Assembly (NCBI GenBank): GCA_002749065.1 | Contig: PDTX01000003.1 | Coordinates: 81,685 to 145,684, forward strand | Length of the DNA stretch: 64,000 nucleotides | Direction of reading: 5' to 3' | DNA from: Bacteroidia bacterium | GTDB lineage: Bacteria; Bacteroidota; Bacteroidia; Bacteroidales; CAJPTX01 | Part shown: positions 24,564-33,645 of the stretch, in pieces | Numbering within the stretch: the stretch's first letter is position 1 | How the letters are laid out: each line of letters starts with the position of its first letter | Made by a program: the position numbers and the translations under genes | The notes under the pieces: generated by a model | What the model saw: the letters and a program-made list of their open reading frames with translations, nothing else | Databases searched by the model: none | Told to the model about the DNA's origin: nothing

Positions 24564-25707
24564 CAGCGTGCTACGCGTAGCTTTCCTGTTGCTGCTATGC
24601 GCCTGTAGCATGGGCATGGCCCGTGCCCAGCAGCTGGTGAGCGTGAGCCTCTTGGATACGAGTAGGCTCGAGCGACTGGAGATTGTGCCGGCGCGGGGGC
24701 GCTACAGCGTGCTGGTCAATGGGGTGTCGCGCTCCCTGTCGGTGGGCGAGCGGCTGCGCGTGGTGCGAACCGGCGATTCGCTATTCCTCCGCGTGGGTGC
24801 GGAGCTGCTGGGCCTCTGTCGGCATGCGGTGCTGCTCGGCGAGGAGGGGCGTGGCCAGTTCACCCTGGAGGTGGAGCCACCCCTTGCGCTGAGTAGGCTC
24901 TACGACGGGAATGTGAGCCTGAGCGTGGACTACGGGCGGATAATGTGCGTTAACCTGGTGGAGATGGATGTCTACCTCGCGGGTGTGATCCAGGCCGAGA
25001 TGGGCTACCGCGCCCCGCTGGAGGCATACAAGGCTCAGGCCCTGCTGGCGCGAACCTACCTTCTGGAGCATCTGGAGCGGCATCTGGCCGAGGGCTTCAA
25101 CGTATGCGACCAGGTGCACTGCCAGGCCTACCACGGGAGCGCGAGCGCGAACGAGGTGGCCATGCGCGCGGCCCGTGAGACTAGCGGCCAGGTGGTGGTC
25201 GATGCCCAGGGACAGCTGATTGAGGCGGTGTTCCATGCCAACAGCGGGGGCGAGACGGCGGCCGCCGGTGATGTGTGGCTGCGCGAGGTGCCCTACCTCC
25301 GCCGGGTTGCCGACCCGCACTCGGCGGGGCAGCGTGGCGCGCGGTGGTCGAAGCGTATTCCGCTCGAGTCGTGGCGGCGCTTCATGGAGAGCAAGGGCGT
25401 GCCGCGCCGGGCGGCTGGGGCCTACGCGCTTCGCACGCCGCGCCGGGCCTCGCACTACCAGCTATCGGGGGCACGCCCCGTTCCTTTCCGTGAAATTCGG
25501 GAGCACTTCCACCTGAAGAGCGCGTGGTTTGACGTACAGGTGCAGGGGGGTATGATAGTGCTTGAAGGGCGTGGTTACGGGCACGGCATCGGTCTGAGCC
25601 AGGAGGGAGCCATGGAGATGGCCCGCCGGGGCTACGACGCGAGGGCCATACTGGAGCACTACCTCCCGGGGACGCGCATCGTGGGTCGGGAGACCGCGGC
25701 GAAATGA
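24541..25707 (+). CDS. SpoIID/LytB domain protein
   Basis: 388 residues with a signal peptide (residues 9-29, ending ARA-QQ). The SpoIID family contains lytic transglycosylases that cleave denuded peptidoglycan glycan strands. Family blocks seen are VEMDVYLAGVIQAEMGYRAP with the catalytic-type Glu (about residue 155), KAQALLARTYLLEHLERH, FHANSGGETAAAGDVW and the C-terminal GRGYGHGIGLSQEGAMEMA. The organism shows no sign of sporulation, so this is the non-sporulating envelope form seen widely in Bacteroidetes. The ATG overlaps lpxB by 23 nt and follows GAGAGG. It is the last gene of the engB run. Confidence 0.88.
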   Translation: MVCLLRCSSVLRVAFLLLLCACSMGMARAQQLVSVSLLDTSRLERLEIVPARGRYSVLVNGVSRSLSVGERLRVVRTGDSLFLRVGAELLGLCRHAVLLGEEGRGQFTLEVEPPLALSRLYDGNVSLSVDYGRIMCVNLVEMDVYLAGVIQAEMGYRAPLEAYKAQALLARTYLLEHLERHLAEGFNVCDQVHCQAYHGSASANEVAMRAARETSGQVVVDAQGQLIEAVFHANSGGETAAAGDVWLREVPYLRRVADPHSAGQRGARWSKRIPLESWRRFMESKGVPRRAAGAYALRTPRRASHYQLSGARPVPFREIREHFHLKSAWFDVQVQGGMIVLEGRGYGHGIGLSQEGAMEMARRGYDARAILEHYLPGTRIVGRETAAK

Positions 25708-25813
25708 GTTGCTTCGCTGCCAAGGGGGGGCTGGTGGTGGAAGGTGTACGGCTTTTCGTCCCAAAATCTGTAGAATGCTTCTTGTTTCATGCTCCCGTTT
25801 CGCGGGTAAATGC

Positions 25814-25821
25814 TACCTTTG
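25814..25821 (+). promoter_or_regulatory. -7 box TACCTTTG for the T9SS surface-protein gene
   Basis: A perfect TACCTTTG lies 23 nt before the ATG at 25845, so the leader would be very short. The -33 element is not clear. The box decides the start: the frame open from 25704 would begin upstream of the promoter. Confidence 0.65.
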
Positions 25822-25844
25822 AGCCAAAGATAGGAGGGAAAATT

Positions 25845-28800
25845 ATGCTAGGTATAGTGCGTTTTGGGTATCGACTTTTGCTGCTGATGGCGGGTCTGCT
25901 GGTGTCGCTGGCGGGCTTCGCCCAGAAGACCATGGATGCGCCGGAGATCGAGGTGAATGTGCCAAGTGGAGCGACAGTAAACCGCCCCAACCTGGAGGTG
26001 GAATTGAGTGTTTCTAGGGGGGGAGGTCTTGAGAGATGTGCAGGTTGGAAGTTGGATGGAAGTGGCGCTCTCATTCCTACTAAAACATTTTCTCCGGGGG
26101 GATGGGTTTCTACAACCTCAGAGCAGGATTTTATCGTTCTAGTGAAGCATGTCCTGAGGCTTGAAGGAAGCTCAACTCCTAATGAAAAGCAGGGATGGGC
26201 GATTAAGGAGCTTTCGATCAAGGCCTACAATGGCATGAATGAGCTGGAGTTAGCAAGGTATACCCCGAATCCATTTTATGTGACACATACTCCACTTGAC
26301 CTTAACAATATCCCTAATGCACTCTGCTTGGATGTTTCGAATGAATACCATAGATTATACTTTAAACTACCTTCGTCAGTACAGGACCATTGGAAAATTA
26401 AGCTTAGCCTTAAGCTGATTCCCCAGGAAATGGTTCAGGTGAAAAAGACTGGTCTGGGGTCTCGCAAGCTGTACGTTCATACGCAACTCTATGATAAATC
26501 GATTCAACATAATGAAAACACCTATAAATCGGAATTGTCAGATGGAGACTGGATACCGAAGGATGCTTACGTAGGCTATGATCACACGTTGGGTGCTGCT
26601 GGTTATCCTGCTGCCCCACACCATCCTTTCCCCTCTGGAAGAGCAAAAGAGCTAAAATATAGAGGGAAACCTTTTACGAAAGAGATTAAGTGGAAGGTAG
26701 TCGGCAACATTGAGAAGTGGGTGGATAAACGGCCGAGCCCGGCGGTGAAGCGGAAGGCGAGCCTGCAGGTGGTGAATGAGGATGGCAGTGCGGCCTCTGG
26801 CCTGACGGTGAACATCGGCGGAGAGGCAGCCAAGGAAATGCCTCCCAGTTCTGGGATATACGTCGTGGAGCTGGATGAGAACGCTGACTACAAGTTCAAG
26901 GTCACTGGGCTCAGCGGGAAGGAGGTGACGGCCAGCGACATAAATCCGTCGTCGCCCTCGCCCTCTGGCAATTTCCACCTCGGTGCTGCGGACAAGGAGA
27001 TTGGCACGCTGACCATAGGCCCTGCAAAGTCCACCAAGAACTTCCAGTTCACCATTCAGGAGGATGGTAATTCTGCGAATAAGCTTCCGGGCATAAAGGT
27101 AAGCCCGGTGGGGAGCGAGGTGACATTCAATCCGTCGGAGGCAACCTCTGCCACGGGTGGTACGGCGAGCCTTCAGGGCGGGGCGCGTACCTGGCCAGCA
27201 TCGGTATCCTTCAGGTTCACCGACCCCTCGGAGGTGTTTGGGTCGAAGGATGTCTCGGTAGATGTTCCGCCCTCGGGGGCGATTCCCACAAAGACGGTCG
27301 AGCTGGAGCGTCTCAGCACGCAGGTGACCTTCAGGGTGAAGGATGGTTCTAGCCCCGTTGCGGGGGCGACTGTGACCGTGGATGGGCAGACGGGTACGAC
27401 GGATGGCAGCGGCGAGGTGAAGCTCGAGCTGAAGCGTGGCAAAACGCACGCCTACCAGGTGAGCCACAGCGAATACAGCCCCACTTCGGGCAATACTGAG
27501 GTGGTGGGTGCGAGCCCGAGCTTCGTGGATGTTGCGCTGAGCAAGGTGCCCACGATCAAGGTGACAATCGAGGTGAAGGATGATGATGGTGCCCCGGTGA
27601 AGGGGGCCAAGGTGAGCATAAAGCCGAGCAGCGGCTCTGCGTTCACAGCGACAGACAATGGGGATGGCACGTATAGCGCGGGTTGCGTCGATGGGGACTA
27701 TACCTACGAGGTGAGCGCACCTGAGCATTTCACGGCGCCCGCTTCGGGGAGCTTTAGCGTGGGGGGAGCGCCGGTCACGGAATCGGTCTCGCTGACGCGG
27801 AAGACGGTAGACTATAAGGTGGTGGTCAATGCGCCGGGGGCGATATCCGGCGAGCCGACGGTGGATATTTCTGGCTTCTCCGTGGTGAAGGAGTCTGGGA
27901 GTGGCGGTGTATTCACCTTTAAGGTCAGCGGGTTGAAGTCGGGCAAGGACTACAAGGTGGATGTCAAGATGTCGGGCTTTGAGAGCAAGATGGGCTTGGC
28001 GCTGGACCCCGGGCCGAGCGCGGCGACGGGGGCGACCAACCGGATGGAGATTACGCTGGAGGAGAAGCAGAATACCTATAAGCTGAACTTCACGGTGGTG
28101 GCCACTCTGGGCTCCAAGGATTACTCCAAGACGGGGGAAATCAGCGTGCTGTCCTGCACGCCGTCCGGCCTGCTGCAGAAGGTGAAGGAGGGCATCAAGA
28201 ATGGCGGGAAATTCCCCTACGGGCTGGAGTTCAAGGCCCAGGCGGGCGTGCCGATAACGGTGAAGGTTAAATTCTTGAATTTCAAGCACTTTGTGGATAA
28301 GGAGCTTTCTTTTGAATTCCCTAGGACGAAATCTGAGGAGACTATCAAATTGGAGCAGAAGGATAAAGAGATTTACTGCGAGGCCAAGGGGGCGAAGAGG
28401 GCCTCGTTGTACTACTTCAAGGATGACGTTACGAAGAGCGATGGTACGTATACTTTTAGGGGGCTGGAAGAGGGTAAGGAATTCTACCTGGTGGTTATGA
28501 AGGAGGGGTATAAGAGCCAGCGGATAAAGTTGAGCTCGGCTAATCCCACTCCGGAGGTAAACTTGAAGGCAGAGACGGCGAGTGATCCCACCAAGAAGTA
28601 CCGGATGCAATTCCGGGTGGTGGATTCTGATGGGAATGGGATTCCGATGGCTAAGGTGATATATGGTCCTTCTGGCTCGATACAACGAGGTGAGACGTGG
28701 ACGGATGTGAACGGTGGCGTGCTTATTTTTGAACTTGAGGGGGCGACCGGTGGGAAGGAGTATGTCTTTGAGGTGAGCAAGGAGGGCTATGGGACGACTA

Positions 28801-30224
28801 CCAGCATCAAGAAGGTGGCAGATAAGGATGAGACGATGGAGGATGTGGTGCTGAGCCGCACGAGGGGGATTGTAACCCGTGGGATGCTGGCTGTGCCGAC
28901 AGCCCTGACTGCCCCCGTACCATACGGCCCGATACGTACTCGGGGCAGCTGGGATTTGACGGTGACCGTCAAGAGTGGCACTGAGCTCCTCTCTGGTGCG
29001 CGCCTTTACCTTCTCAAAAAGGAGTTCGAGATAGGAGACGGTGTGACCAAGCTCGAGTGGGGTGAGGGTAAAAAGAAAAAACCGCTAAAAAAACCTACGG
29101 GGAATATGTGGTTCGAGGTGGAGGGGGCGAAGAGTGTGAATGGAAGGAACGAAGTGGAGGAAGACCTGCTGGCGGTGACGCTCAATGAAAAGGTGCTGGA
29201 TAATCCAGTGAGATACTATGAGGAAGGGAATGCTGACGAGATAATGGGCATAATCATAGAGGAGAGCAAGCTGAGCGGCGCAGAGAATGTGGTGAAGGCC
29301 TGGGTAAATAATTCATACACTGAGGAGGGCCAGAAGAAGCTGCAGTACATCCAAGTGATAGCACGGGATGGCGGTAGTGTGCTGGTGGATGGGAAGGACC
29401 TGCAGGAGAAGCCGCTGGAGGTGAAGCCCGATACCCCAGTGACCATAGAGTTCAGGCCTGAGGGTGGTCTGGATTTGTTGAGTGTACATGATGAGAATTT
29501 CGCCCGTTTCTTCACCCCCGAGGACCCGAACGACAGGAGGAAGGGTAAGCTGAAGATGCCGAAGCTGGCGTACCCGGATAATGTGCTCTACATACGGGGC
29601 GAGTTTGGTAAACGGGGAAATTCTGGCGAAGCGGAGCCGGCTAACTACAACGTTTCGTGGAGCATAGTGGATGAGAGCATCTACGGGGATGTCGTCTCGC
29701 TGACCATGAAGAACAACTCGGGTGAGGTGCTGACCAGCGGTGTGGGTATTGCTCAGAATAGGATAGTGTACTACGATGTGAGGGTGAACCATGAGGGTTA
29801 CTACCTGAAGTCCTTCAAGCGCAACGGTGTTGAGCAGCTTCGTCCGGAGCAGAAGGAGCTGAGCGCCTTCTCCGATCAGTGGCGCGTGTCGGAGAACAGC
29901 GTTTTCACGCTGGAGCTGGGGGAGAAGGCCAACACGGGTGGTGGGAATGCGTTGCCGGGTGGTGGTGCGACCTCGGTGGAGAGCCGTCTGCTGGGCGGGG
30001 TGAAGGCCTACCCGGTGCCGCTGGTCGACTGGCTGAAGGTGTCGAATGTGCAGCAGGCGAAGCGCTACCGCCTCCTGAATGCCCTCGGGGTAAGCCTGAT
30101 GGAGGGGACGATGAGCGGCGCGCCGATGCTGCAGCTGGATGTGTCGGGCCTGCCGGCGGGGATGTACCTGCTGGAGCTGGAGGATGTCGAGGGGCGCTTT
30201 AGCCGTCTGCGGCTGGTGAAGTAG
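25845..30224 (+). CDS. large T9SS-sorted surface protein with Ig-like/PEGA-like repeats
   Basis: 1459 residues from the ATG at 25845 (AGGAGGG upstream, signal peptide LLLLMAGLLVSLAGFAQ). The C-terminus from about residue 1385 (KAYPVPLVDWLKV, then GLPAGMYLLELEDVEGRFSRLRLVK in pieces) is a type IX secretion sorting domain, so the protein is probably exported to the cell surface by T9SS. From about residue 300 there are several carboxypeptidase-regulatory/PEGA-like beta-sandwich repeats (VTFRVKDGSSPVAGATVTVDG, IEVKDDDGAPVKGAKVSI, QFRVVDSDGNGIPMAKVIYG). Residues about 40-285 have no recognisable domain, and their DNA (26000-26700) is clearly more AT-rich than the rest. No protease or glycosidase motif seen; an adhesin or surface structural role is inferred. 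Confidence 0.85.
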   Translation: MLGIVRFGYRLLLLMAGLLVSLAGFAQKTMDAPEIEVNVPSGATVNRPNLEVELSVSRGGGLERCAGWKLDGSGALIPTKTFSPGGWVSTTSEQDFIVLVKHVLRLEGSSTPNEKQGWAIKELSIKAYNGMNELELARYTPNPFYVTHTPLDLNNIPNALCLDVSNEYHRLYFKLPSSVQDHWKIKLSLKLIPQEMVQVKKTGLGSRKLYVHTQLYDKSIQHNENTYKSELSDGDWIPKDAYVGYDHTLGAAGYPAAPHHPFPSGRAKELKYRGKPFTKEIKWKVVGNIEKWVDKRPSPAVKRKASLQVVNEDGSAASGLTVNIGGEAAKEMPPSSGIYVVELDENADYKFKVTGLSGKEVTASDINPSSPSPSGNFHLGAADKEIGTLTIGPAKSTKNFQFTIQEDGNSANKLPGIKVSPVGSEVTFNPSEATSATGGTASLQGGARTWPASVSFRFTDPSEVFGSKDVSVDVPPSGAIPTKTVELERLSTQVTFRVKDGSSPVAGATVTVDGQTGTTDGSGEVKLELKRGKTHAYQVSHSEYSPTSGNTEVVGASPSFVDVALSKVPTIKVTIEVKDDDGAPVKGAKVSIKPSSGSAFTATDNGDGTYSAGCVDGDYTYEVSAPEHFTAPASGSFSVGGAPVTESVSLTRKTVDYKVVVNAPGAISGEPTVDISGFSVVKESGSGGVFTFKVSGLKSGKDYKVDVKMSGFESKMGLALDPGPSAATGATNRMEITLEEKQNTYKLNFTVVATLGSKDYSKTGEISVLSCTPSGLLQKVKEGIKNGGKFPYGLEFKAQAGVPITVKVKFLNFKHFVDKELSFEFPRTKSEETIKLEQKDKEIYCEAKGAKRASLYYFKDDVTKSDGTYTFRGLEEGKEFYLVVMKEGYKSQRIKLSSANPTPEVNLKAETASDPTKKYRMQFRVVDSDGNGIPMAKVIYGPSGSIQRGETWTDVNGGVLIFELEGATGGKEYVFEVSKEGYGTTTSIKKVADKDETMEDVVLSRTRGIVTRGMLAVPTALTAPVPYGPIRTRGSWDLTVTVKSGTELLSGARLYLLKKEFEIGDGVTKLEWGEGKKKKPLKKPTGNMWFEVEGAKSVNGRNEVEEDLLAVTLNEKVLDNPVRYYEEGNADEIMGIIIEESKLSGAENVVKAWVNNSYTEEGQKKLQYIQVIARDGGSVLVDGKDLQEKPLEVKPDTPVTIEFRPEGGLDLLSVHDENFARFFTPEDPNDRRKGKLKMPKLAYPDNVLYIRGEFGKRGNSGEAEPANYNVSWSIVDESIYGDVVSLTMKNNSGEVLTSGVGIAQNRIVYYDVRVNHEGYYLKSFKRNGVEQLRPEQKELSAFSDQWRVSENSVFTLELGEKANTGGGNALPGGGATSVESRLLGGVKAYPVPLVDWLKVSNVQQAKRYRLLNALGVSLMEGTMSGAPMLQLDVSGLPAGMYLLELEDVEGRFSRLRLVK

Positions 30225-30252
30225 CCCGCTTTCGGGTGTCGATGTCGGCCAG

Positions 30253-30270
30253 AATTATTCTGGAATAATT
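30253..30270. other. 8-bp perfect palindrome upstream of secA
   Basis: AATTATTC-TG-GAATAATT is a perfect inverted repeat immediately 5' of the secA -7 box, covering the region where a -33 element would be. This is the layout expected for an operator. It could instead be a weak 3' structure of the preceding gene. Confidence 0.5.
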
Positions 30271-30272
30271 TA

Positions 30273-30280
30273 TACCTTTG
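30273..30280 (+). promoter_or_regulatory. -7 box TACCTTTG for secA
   Basis: A perfect TACCTTTG lies 48 nt before the secA ATG at 30329. The box overlaps the 5' arm of a long inverted repeat (30276-30313). Confidence 0.65.
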
Positions 30281-30313
30281 CGCTTGGTGTATAGTTCTGC
30301 ACCAAGCGCAAAG
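30276..30313. terminator. 14-bp perfect hairpin overlapping the secA promoter
   Basis: The arms CTTTGCGCTTGGTG (30276-30289) and CACCAAGCGCAAAG (30300-30313) are exact reverse complements around a 10-nt loop, followed by TTTATATT. Transcripts arriving from the T9SS gene would form a strong stem followed by a modest U-rich tract, so it probably terminates that gene. It also includes the -7 box and start region of secA, so a role in secA control is possible. Confidence 0.6.
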
Positions 30314-30328
30314 TTTATATTAGCACGT

Positions 30329-33300
30329 ATGGCGAAGAGCATAGTAGCGAGGGTGATATCCTCGGTTTTCGGCACGAAGTCCGAGAAGGACCAGAAGGCC
30401 CTGCAGCCGATTGTGGCCAAGGTGAACGAGGAGTGGCCCCGCCTCAAGGCGATGAGCAATGACGAGCTGCGCACGGTGGCGCAGGGCATGCGCGCCGAGG
30501 TGCAGGCTTCGTTCGCCGAGAGCCAGAGGGAGATCGGGGAGCTGAAGCACCGTCTGGACGTGGAGCCGCTCACGCTCGGCGAGCGCGAGAAGCTCTTCAA
30601 GCGCATCGATGAGCTGAAGGCCAGCATCGGGGAGAGCGTCGAGGCGGCTCTGCAGCGGGTGTTGCCCCTGGCCTTCGCGGTGGTGCGTGAGACGGCGCGC
30701 CGGTTTGCTGAGAGTGAGACCCTGGAGGTTACGGCCAATGAGCATGACCGCCAGCTGGCCGGCCAGGGGCGCGACTTCGTGGAGATAGAGGGCGACAAGG
30801 CCATATACTACACGAGCTGGATGGTGGGGGGGAATGAGATACGCTGGGACATGGTGCACTACGATGTGCAGCTGATGGGCGGGGCGGTGCTCCACGAGGG
30901 GAAGGTGGCCGAGATGTCGACCGGTGAGGGGAAGACGCTGGTGGCGACCCTGCCGGTGTTCCTCAACGCCCTGCCGGGCCTGGGGGTGCACGTGGTGACG
31001 GTGAACGACTACCTGGCCAAGCGTGACTCCGAGTGGATGGGCCCGCTCTACGAGTTCCACGGCCTGAGCGTGGATTGCATTGACAGGCACGAGCCCAGCT
31101 CGGATGCCCGGCGGAGGGCCTACGCGGCCGACATCACCTTCGGCACGAACAACGAGTTCGGCTTCGACTACCTCCGCGACAACATGGCCTTCGAGGTGGG
31201 GGGCCTGGTGCAGCGCGAGCACAACTACGCCATCGTCGATGAGGTCGACTCGGTGCTGATTGACGATGCCCGTACCCCGCTCATCATCTCCGGCCCGACC
31301 AACCGGGACAACAACCAGATGTTCGAGGAGTTCCGCCCGGAGGTGGAGCTGCTGGTGAACGCGCAGCAGAAGTTCGTCATCCAGCAGCTGGCCGAGTCGA
31401 AGCGGCTCATCGCCGAGGGGAAGAACGAGGAGGGGGGGAAGATGCTCCTGCGCGTGTTCAAGGGTCTGCCGAAGTACAAGCCGCTGACCAAGTTCGAGAG
31501 CGAGCCGGGCATCAAGAGCCTGCGGCTGAAGACCGAGAACTTCTACATGCAGGAGAACAACAAGAACATGCATCTGATAACGGATGACCTGTTCTTCATC
31601 ATCGACGAGAAGCGCCACAGCGTGGAGCTGACCGATAAGGGCATCGACATGCTCTCGCGGCGGGTGAACGACCCGGATTTCTTCGTGCTGCCGGACATGG
31701 GCGTGAAGGTGGCCGAGATTGAGGAGGGGGATGGCACGCCCGACGAGAAGGCCCGCGCGAAGGAGGAGCTCATGCGGCAGTGGTCCAACAAGGCCGAGCG
31801 CCTCCACATCGTGCAGCAGCTGCTGAGCGCGTACACGATGTACGAGCGCGACGTGGAGTACCTGGTGGAGGACAATCAGGTGAAGATTGTCGATGAGCAG
31901 ACGGGGCGTACGCTCGAGGGGCGGCGCTACTCCGACGGGCTGCACCAGGCGCTGGAGGCCAAGGAGGGGGTGAAGATAGAGGCCCCGACGCAGACCTTCG
32001 CGACGGTGACCCTGCAGAACTACTTCCGTATGTACCGCAAGCTCTCGGGCATGACCGGTACGGCCGAGACGGAGGCGGGCGAGCTCTGGAGCATCTACAA
32101 GCTCGATGTGGTCGTCATCCCGACCAACCGGCCGGTGATCCGCAAGGATGGGAACGACCTGCTCTACAAGACCGTGCGGGAGAAGTTCGCCGCCGTGATT
32201 GAGGAGGTGGAGCGGCTAGTGGGCGAGGGGCGGCCGGTGCTGGTGGGCACAACCTCGGTGGAGATTTCCGAGCAGCTGAGCCGCATGCTCAAGTTCCGCA
32301 AGATTCCGCATAATGTGCTCAACGCCAAGCAGCACCAGCGCGAGGCCGAGGTGGTGGCCCAGGCGGGCAAGGCGGGCACGGTGACCATCGCCACCAACAT
32401 GGCGGGCCGTGGTACCGACATCAAGCTCAGCCCGGAGGTGCGGGCGGCCGGCGGGCTGGCCATCATCGGCACCGAGCGGCATGAGTCCCGAAGGGTGGAC
32501 CGCCAGCTGCGGGGCCGCTCCGGCCGTCAGGGCGACCCGGGCTCGTCGACCTTCTTCGTGTCGCTGGAGGACAACCTGATGCGTATGATTGTGTCCGACC
32601 GCTTCGGGCGCATGATGGACCGCCTCGGGCACCAGGAGGGCGACGTGATTCAGCACCCTTGGTTCACCAAGTCCGTGGAGCGTGCCCAGCGGAAGGTGGA
32701 GGAGAACAACTTCGGCATCCGCAAGCGGCTCCTGGAGTACGACGACGTGATGAACCTGCAGCGTACCAATATCTACACCCGACGGCGGCACGCCCTCTTC
32801 GGCGAGCGCCTCGAGGAGGACATCGCCGATGCGATAGCCAGCGTGAGCTACGACATCGCGGGCATGTTCGCGGGCTATGAGGACTACGAGGGGCTGAACG
32901 ACTTCATCATGCGCAGCTTCGCCATGGAGAGCACCATCAGCGAGGCGGCCTACACCGAGGCCTCTGGGGACCAGCTCGGCGAGCTCATCGAGGAGATGCT
33001 CACGGCCCGCTACAAGCAGCGGATGGACTCCATAAAGCAGCGGGCGATGCCGGTGCTGCAGGGCGTGGTGCAGGAGCATGGCGACCGCTTTGAGAACATC
33101 GCCGTGCCCCTCTCCGACGGGGTGCGCAGCATACAGATCACCATCCCGCTCAGGCGCGCCATCGAGAGCGAGGGGCGCGAGCTGGTGCGGGGCATTAGCC
33201 GCACGGTGGTGCTGCACGAGATAGACGACCACTGGCAGCAGCACCTCCTGGCCATGGACGAGCTCAAGCAGAGCGTGCAGAACGCCTCCTATGAGCAGAA

Positions 33301-33628
33301 GGACCCGCTGGTGATCTTCAAGTTCGAGGGCTACAACCTCTTCGAGAAGATGATAGGGACGCTCAATCAGGCCATTCTGGAAATACTCTTCAAGATCCAC
33401 ATACCCGTGGAGGAGCCCGAGCAGGTGCGTGAGGCCCCGGAGCGACCCAACCCGTCGAGAGGGCCGAAGAACCTCCAGGCCGGGCGGAGCGAGGTGGCCA
33501 CCTCGCGGACCAGCGAGCCGAGCCGTACGCCCCTACGCCGGGAGAAGAAGATAGGCCGGAATGACCCCTGCCCCTGCGGCAGCGGGAAGAAGTACAAGCA
33601 GTGCTGCGGTAGGCACGATAAGCAATAG
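30329..33628 (+). CDS. secA: protein translocase subunit SecA
   Basis: 1099 residues, the large Bacteroidetes form of the export motor ATPase that drives proteins through SecYEG. Start chosen at 30329 (MAKSIVARVISSVFGTKSEK); the frame open from 30278 would begin within the promoter box. No Shine-Dalgarno sequence precedes it, normal for this phylum. The DEAD-motor motifs are MSTGEGKTLVATLP (Walker A), VDEVDSVLIDDARTP, TNMAGRGTDIKLSP and RQLRGRSGRQGDPGSS. The C-terminal zinc tail CPCGSGKKYKQCCGRH (SecB/ribosome contact) is intact after a low-complexity linker. It is followed 17 nt later by argS. Confidence 0.97.
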   Translation: MAKSIVARVISSVFGTKSEKDQKALQPIVAKVNEEWPRLKAMSNDELRTVAQGMRAEVQASFAESQREIGELKHRLDVEPLTLGEREKLFKRIDELKASIGESVEAALQRVLPLAFAVVRETARRFAESETLEVTANEHDRQLAGQGRDFVEIEGDKAIYYTSWMVGGNEIRWDMVHYDVQLMGGAVLHEGKVAEMSTGEGKTLVATLPVFLNALPGLGVHVVTVNDYLAKRDSEWMGPLYEFHGLSVDCIDRHEPSSDARRRAYAADITFGTNNEFGFDYLRDNMAFEVGGLVQREHNYAIVDEVDSVLIDDARTPLIISGPTNRDNNQMFEEFRPEVELLVNAQQKFVIQQLAESKRLIAEGKNEEGGKMLLRVFKGLPKYKPLTKFESEPGIKSLRLKTENFYMQENNKNMHLITDDLFFIIDEKRHSVELTDKGIDMLSRRVNDPDFFVLPDMGVKVAEIEEGDGTPDEKARAKEELMRQWSNKAERLHIVQQLLSAYTMYERDVEYLVEDNQVKIVDEQTGRTLEGRRYSDGLHQALEAKEGVKIEAPTQTFATVTLQNYFRMYRKLSGMTGTAETEAGELWSIYKLDVVVIPTNRPVIRKDGNDLLYKTVREKFAAVIEEVERLVGEGRPVLVGTTSVEISEQLSRMLKFRKIPHNVLNAKQHQREAEVVAQAGKAGTVTIATNMAGRGTDIKLSPEVRAAGGLAIIGTERHESRRVDRQLRGRSGRQGDPGSSTFFVSLEDNLMRMIVSDRFGRMMDRLGHQEGDVIQHPWFTKSVERAQRKVEENNFGIRKRLLEYDDVMNLQRTNIYTRRRHALFGERLEEDIADAIASVSYDIAGMFAGYEDYEGLNDFIMRSFAMESTISEAAYTEASGDQLGELIEEMLTARYKQRMDSIKQRAMPVLQGVVQEHGDRFENIAVPLSDGVRSIQITIPLRRAIESEGRELVRGISRTVVLHEIDDHWQQHLLAMDELKQSVQNASYEQKDPLVIFKFEGYNLFEKMIGTLNQAILEILFKIHIPVEEPEQVREAPERPNPSRGPKNLQAGRSEVATSRTSEPSRTPLRREKKIGRNDPCPCGSGKKYKQCCGRHDKQ

Positions 33629-33645
33629 AATAGGGAGAAGGCCGT

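Noticed and set aside
26652..28685. 677-codon minus-strand frame within the T9SS protein gene
   Set aside because: Arg/His-rich shadow of the GC-biased coding strand; no promoter or ribosome site.
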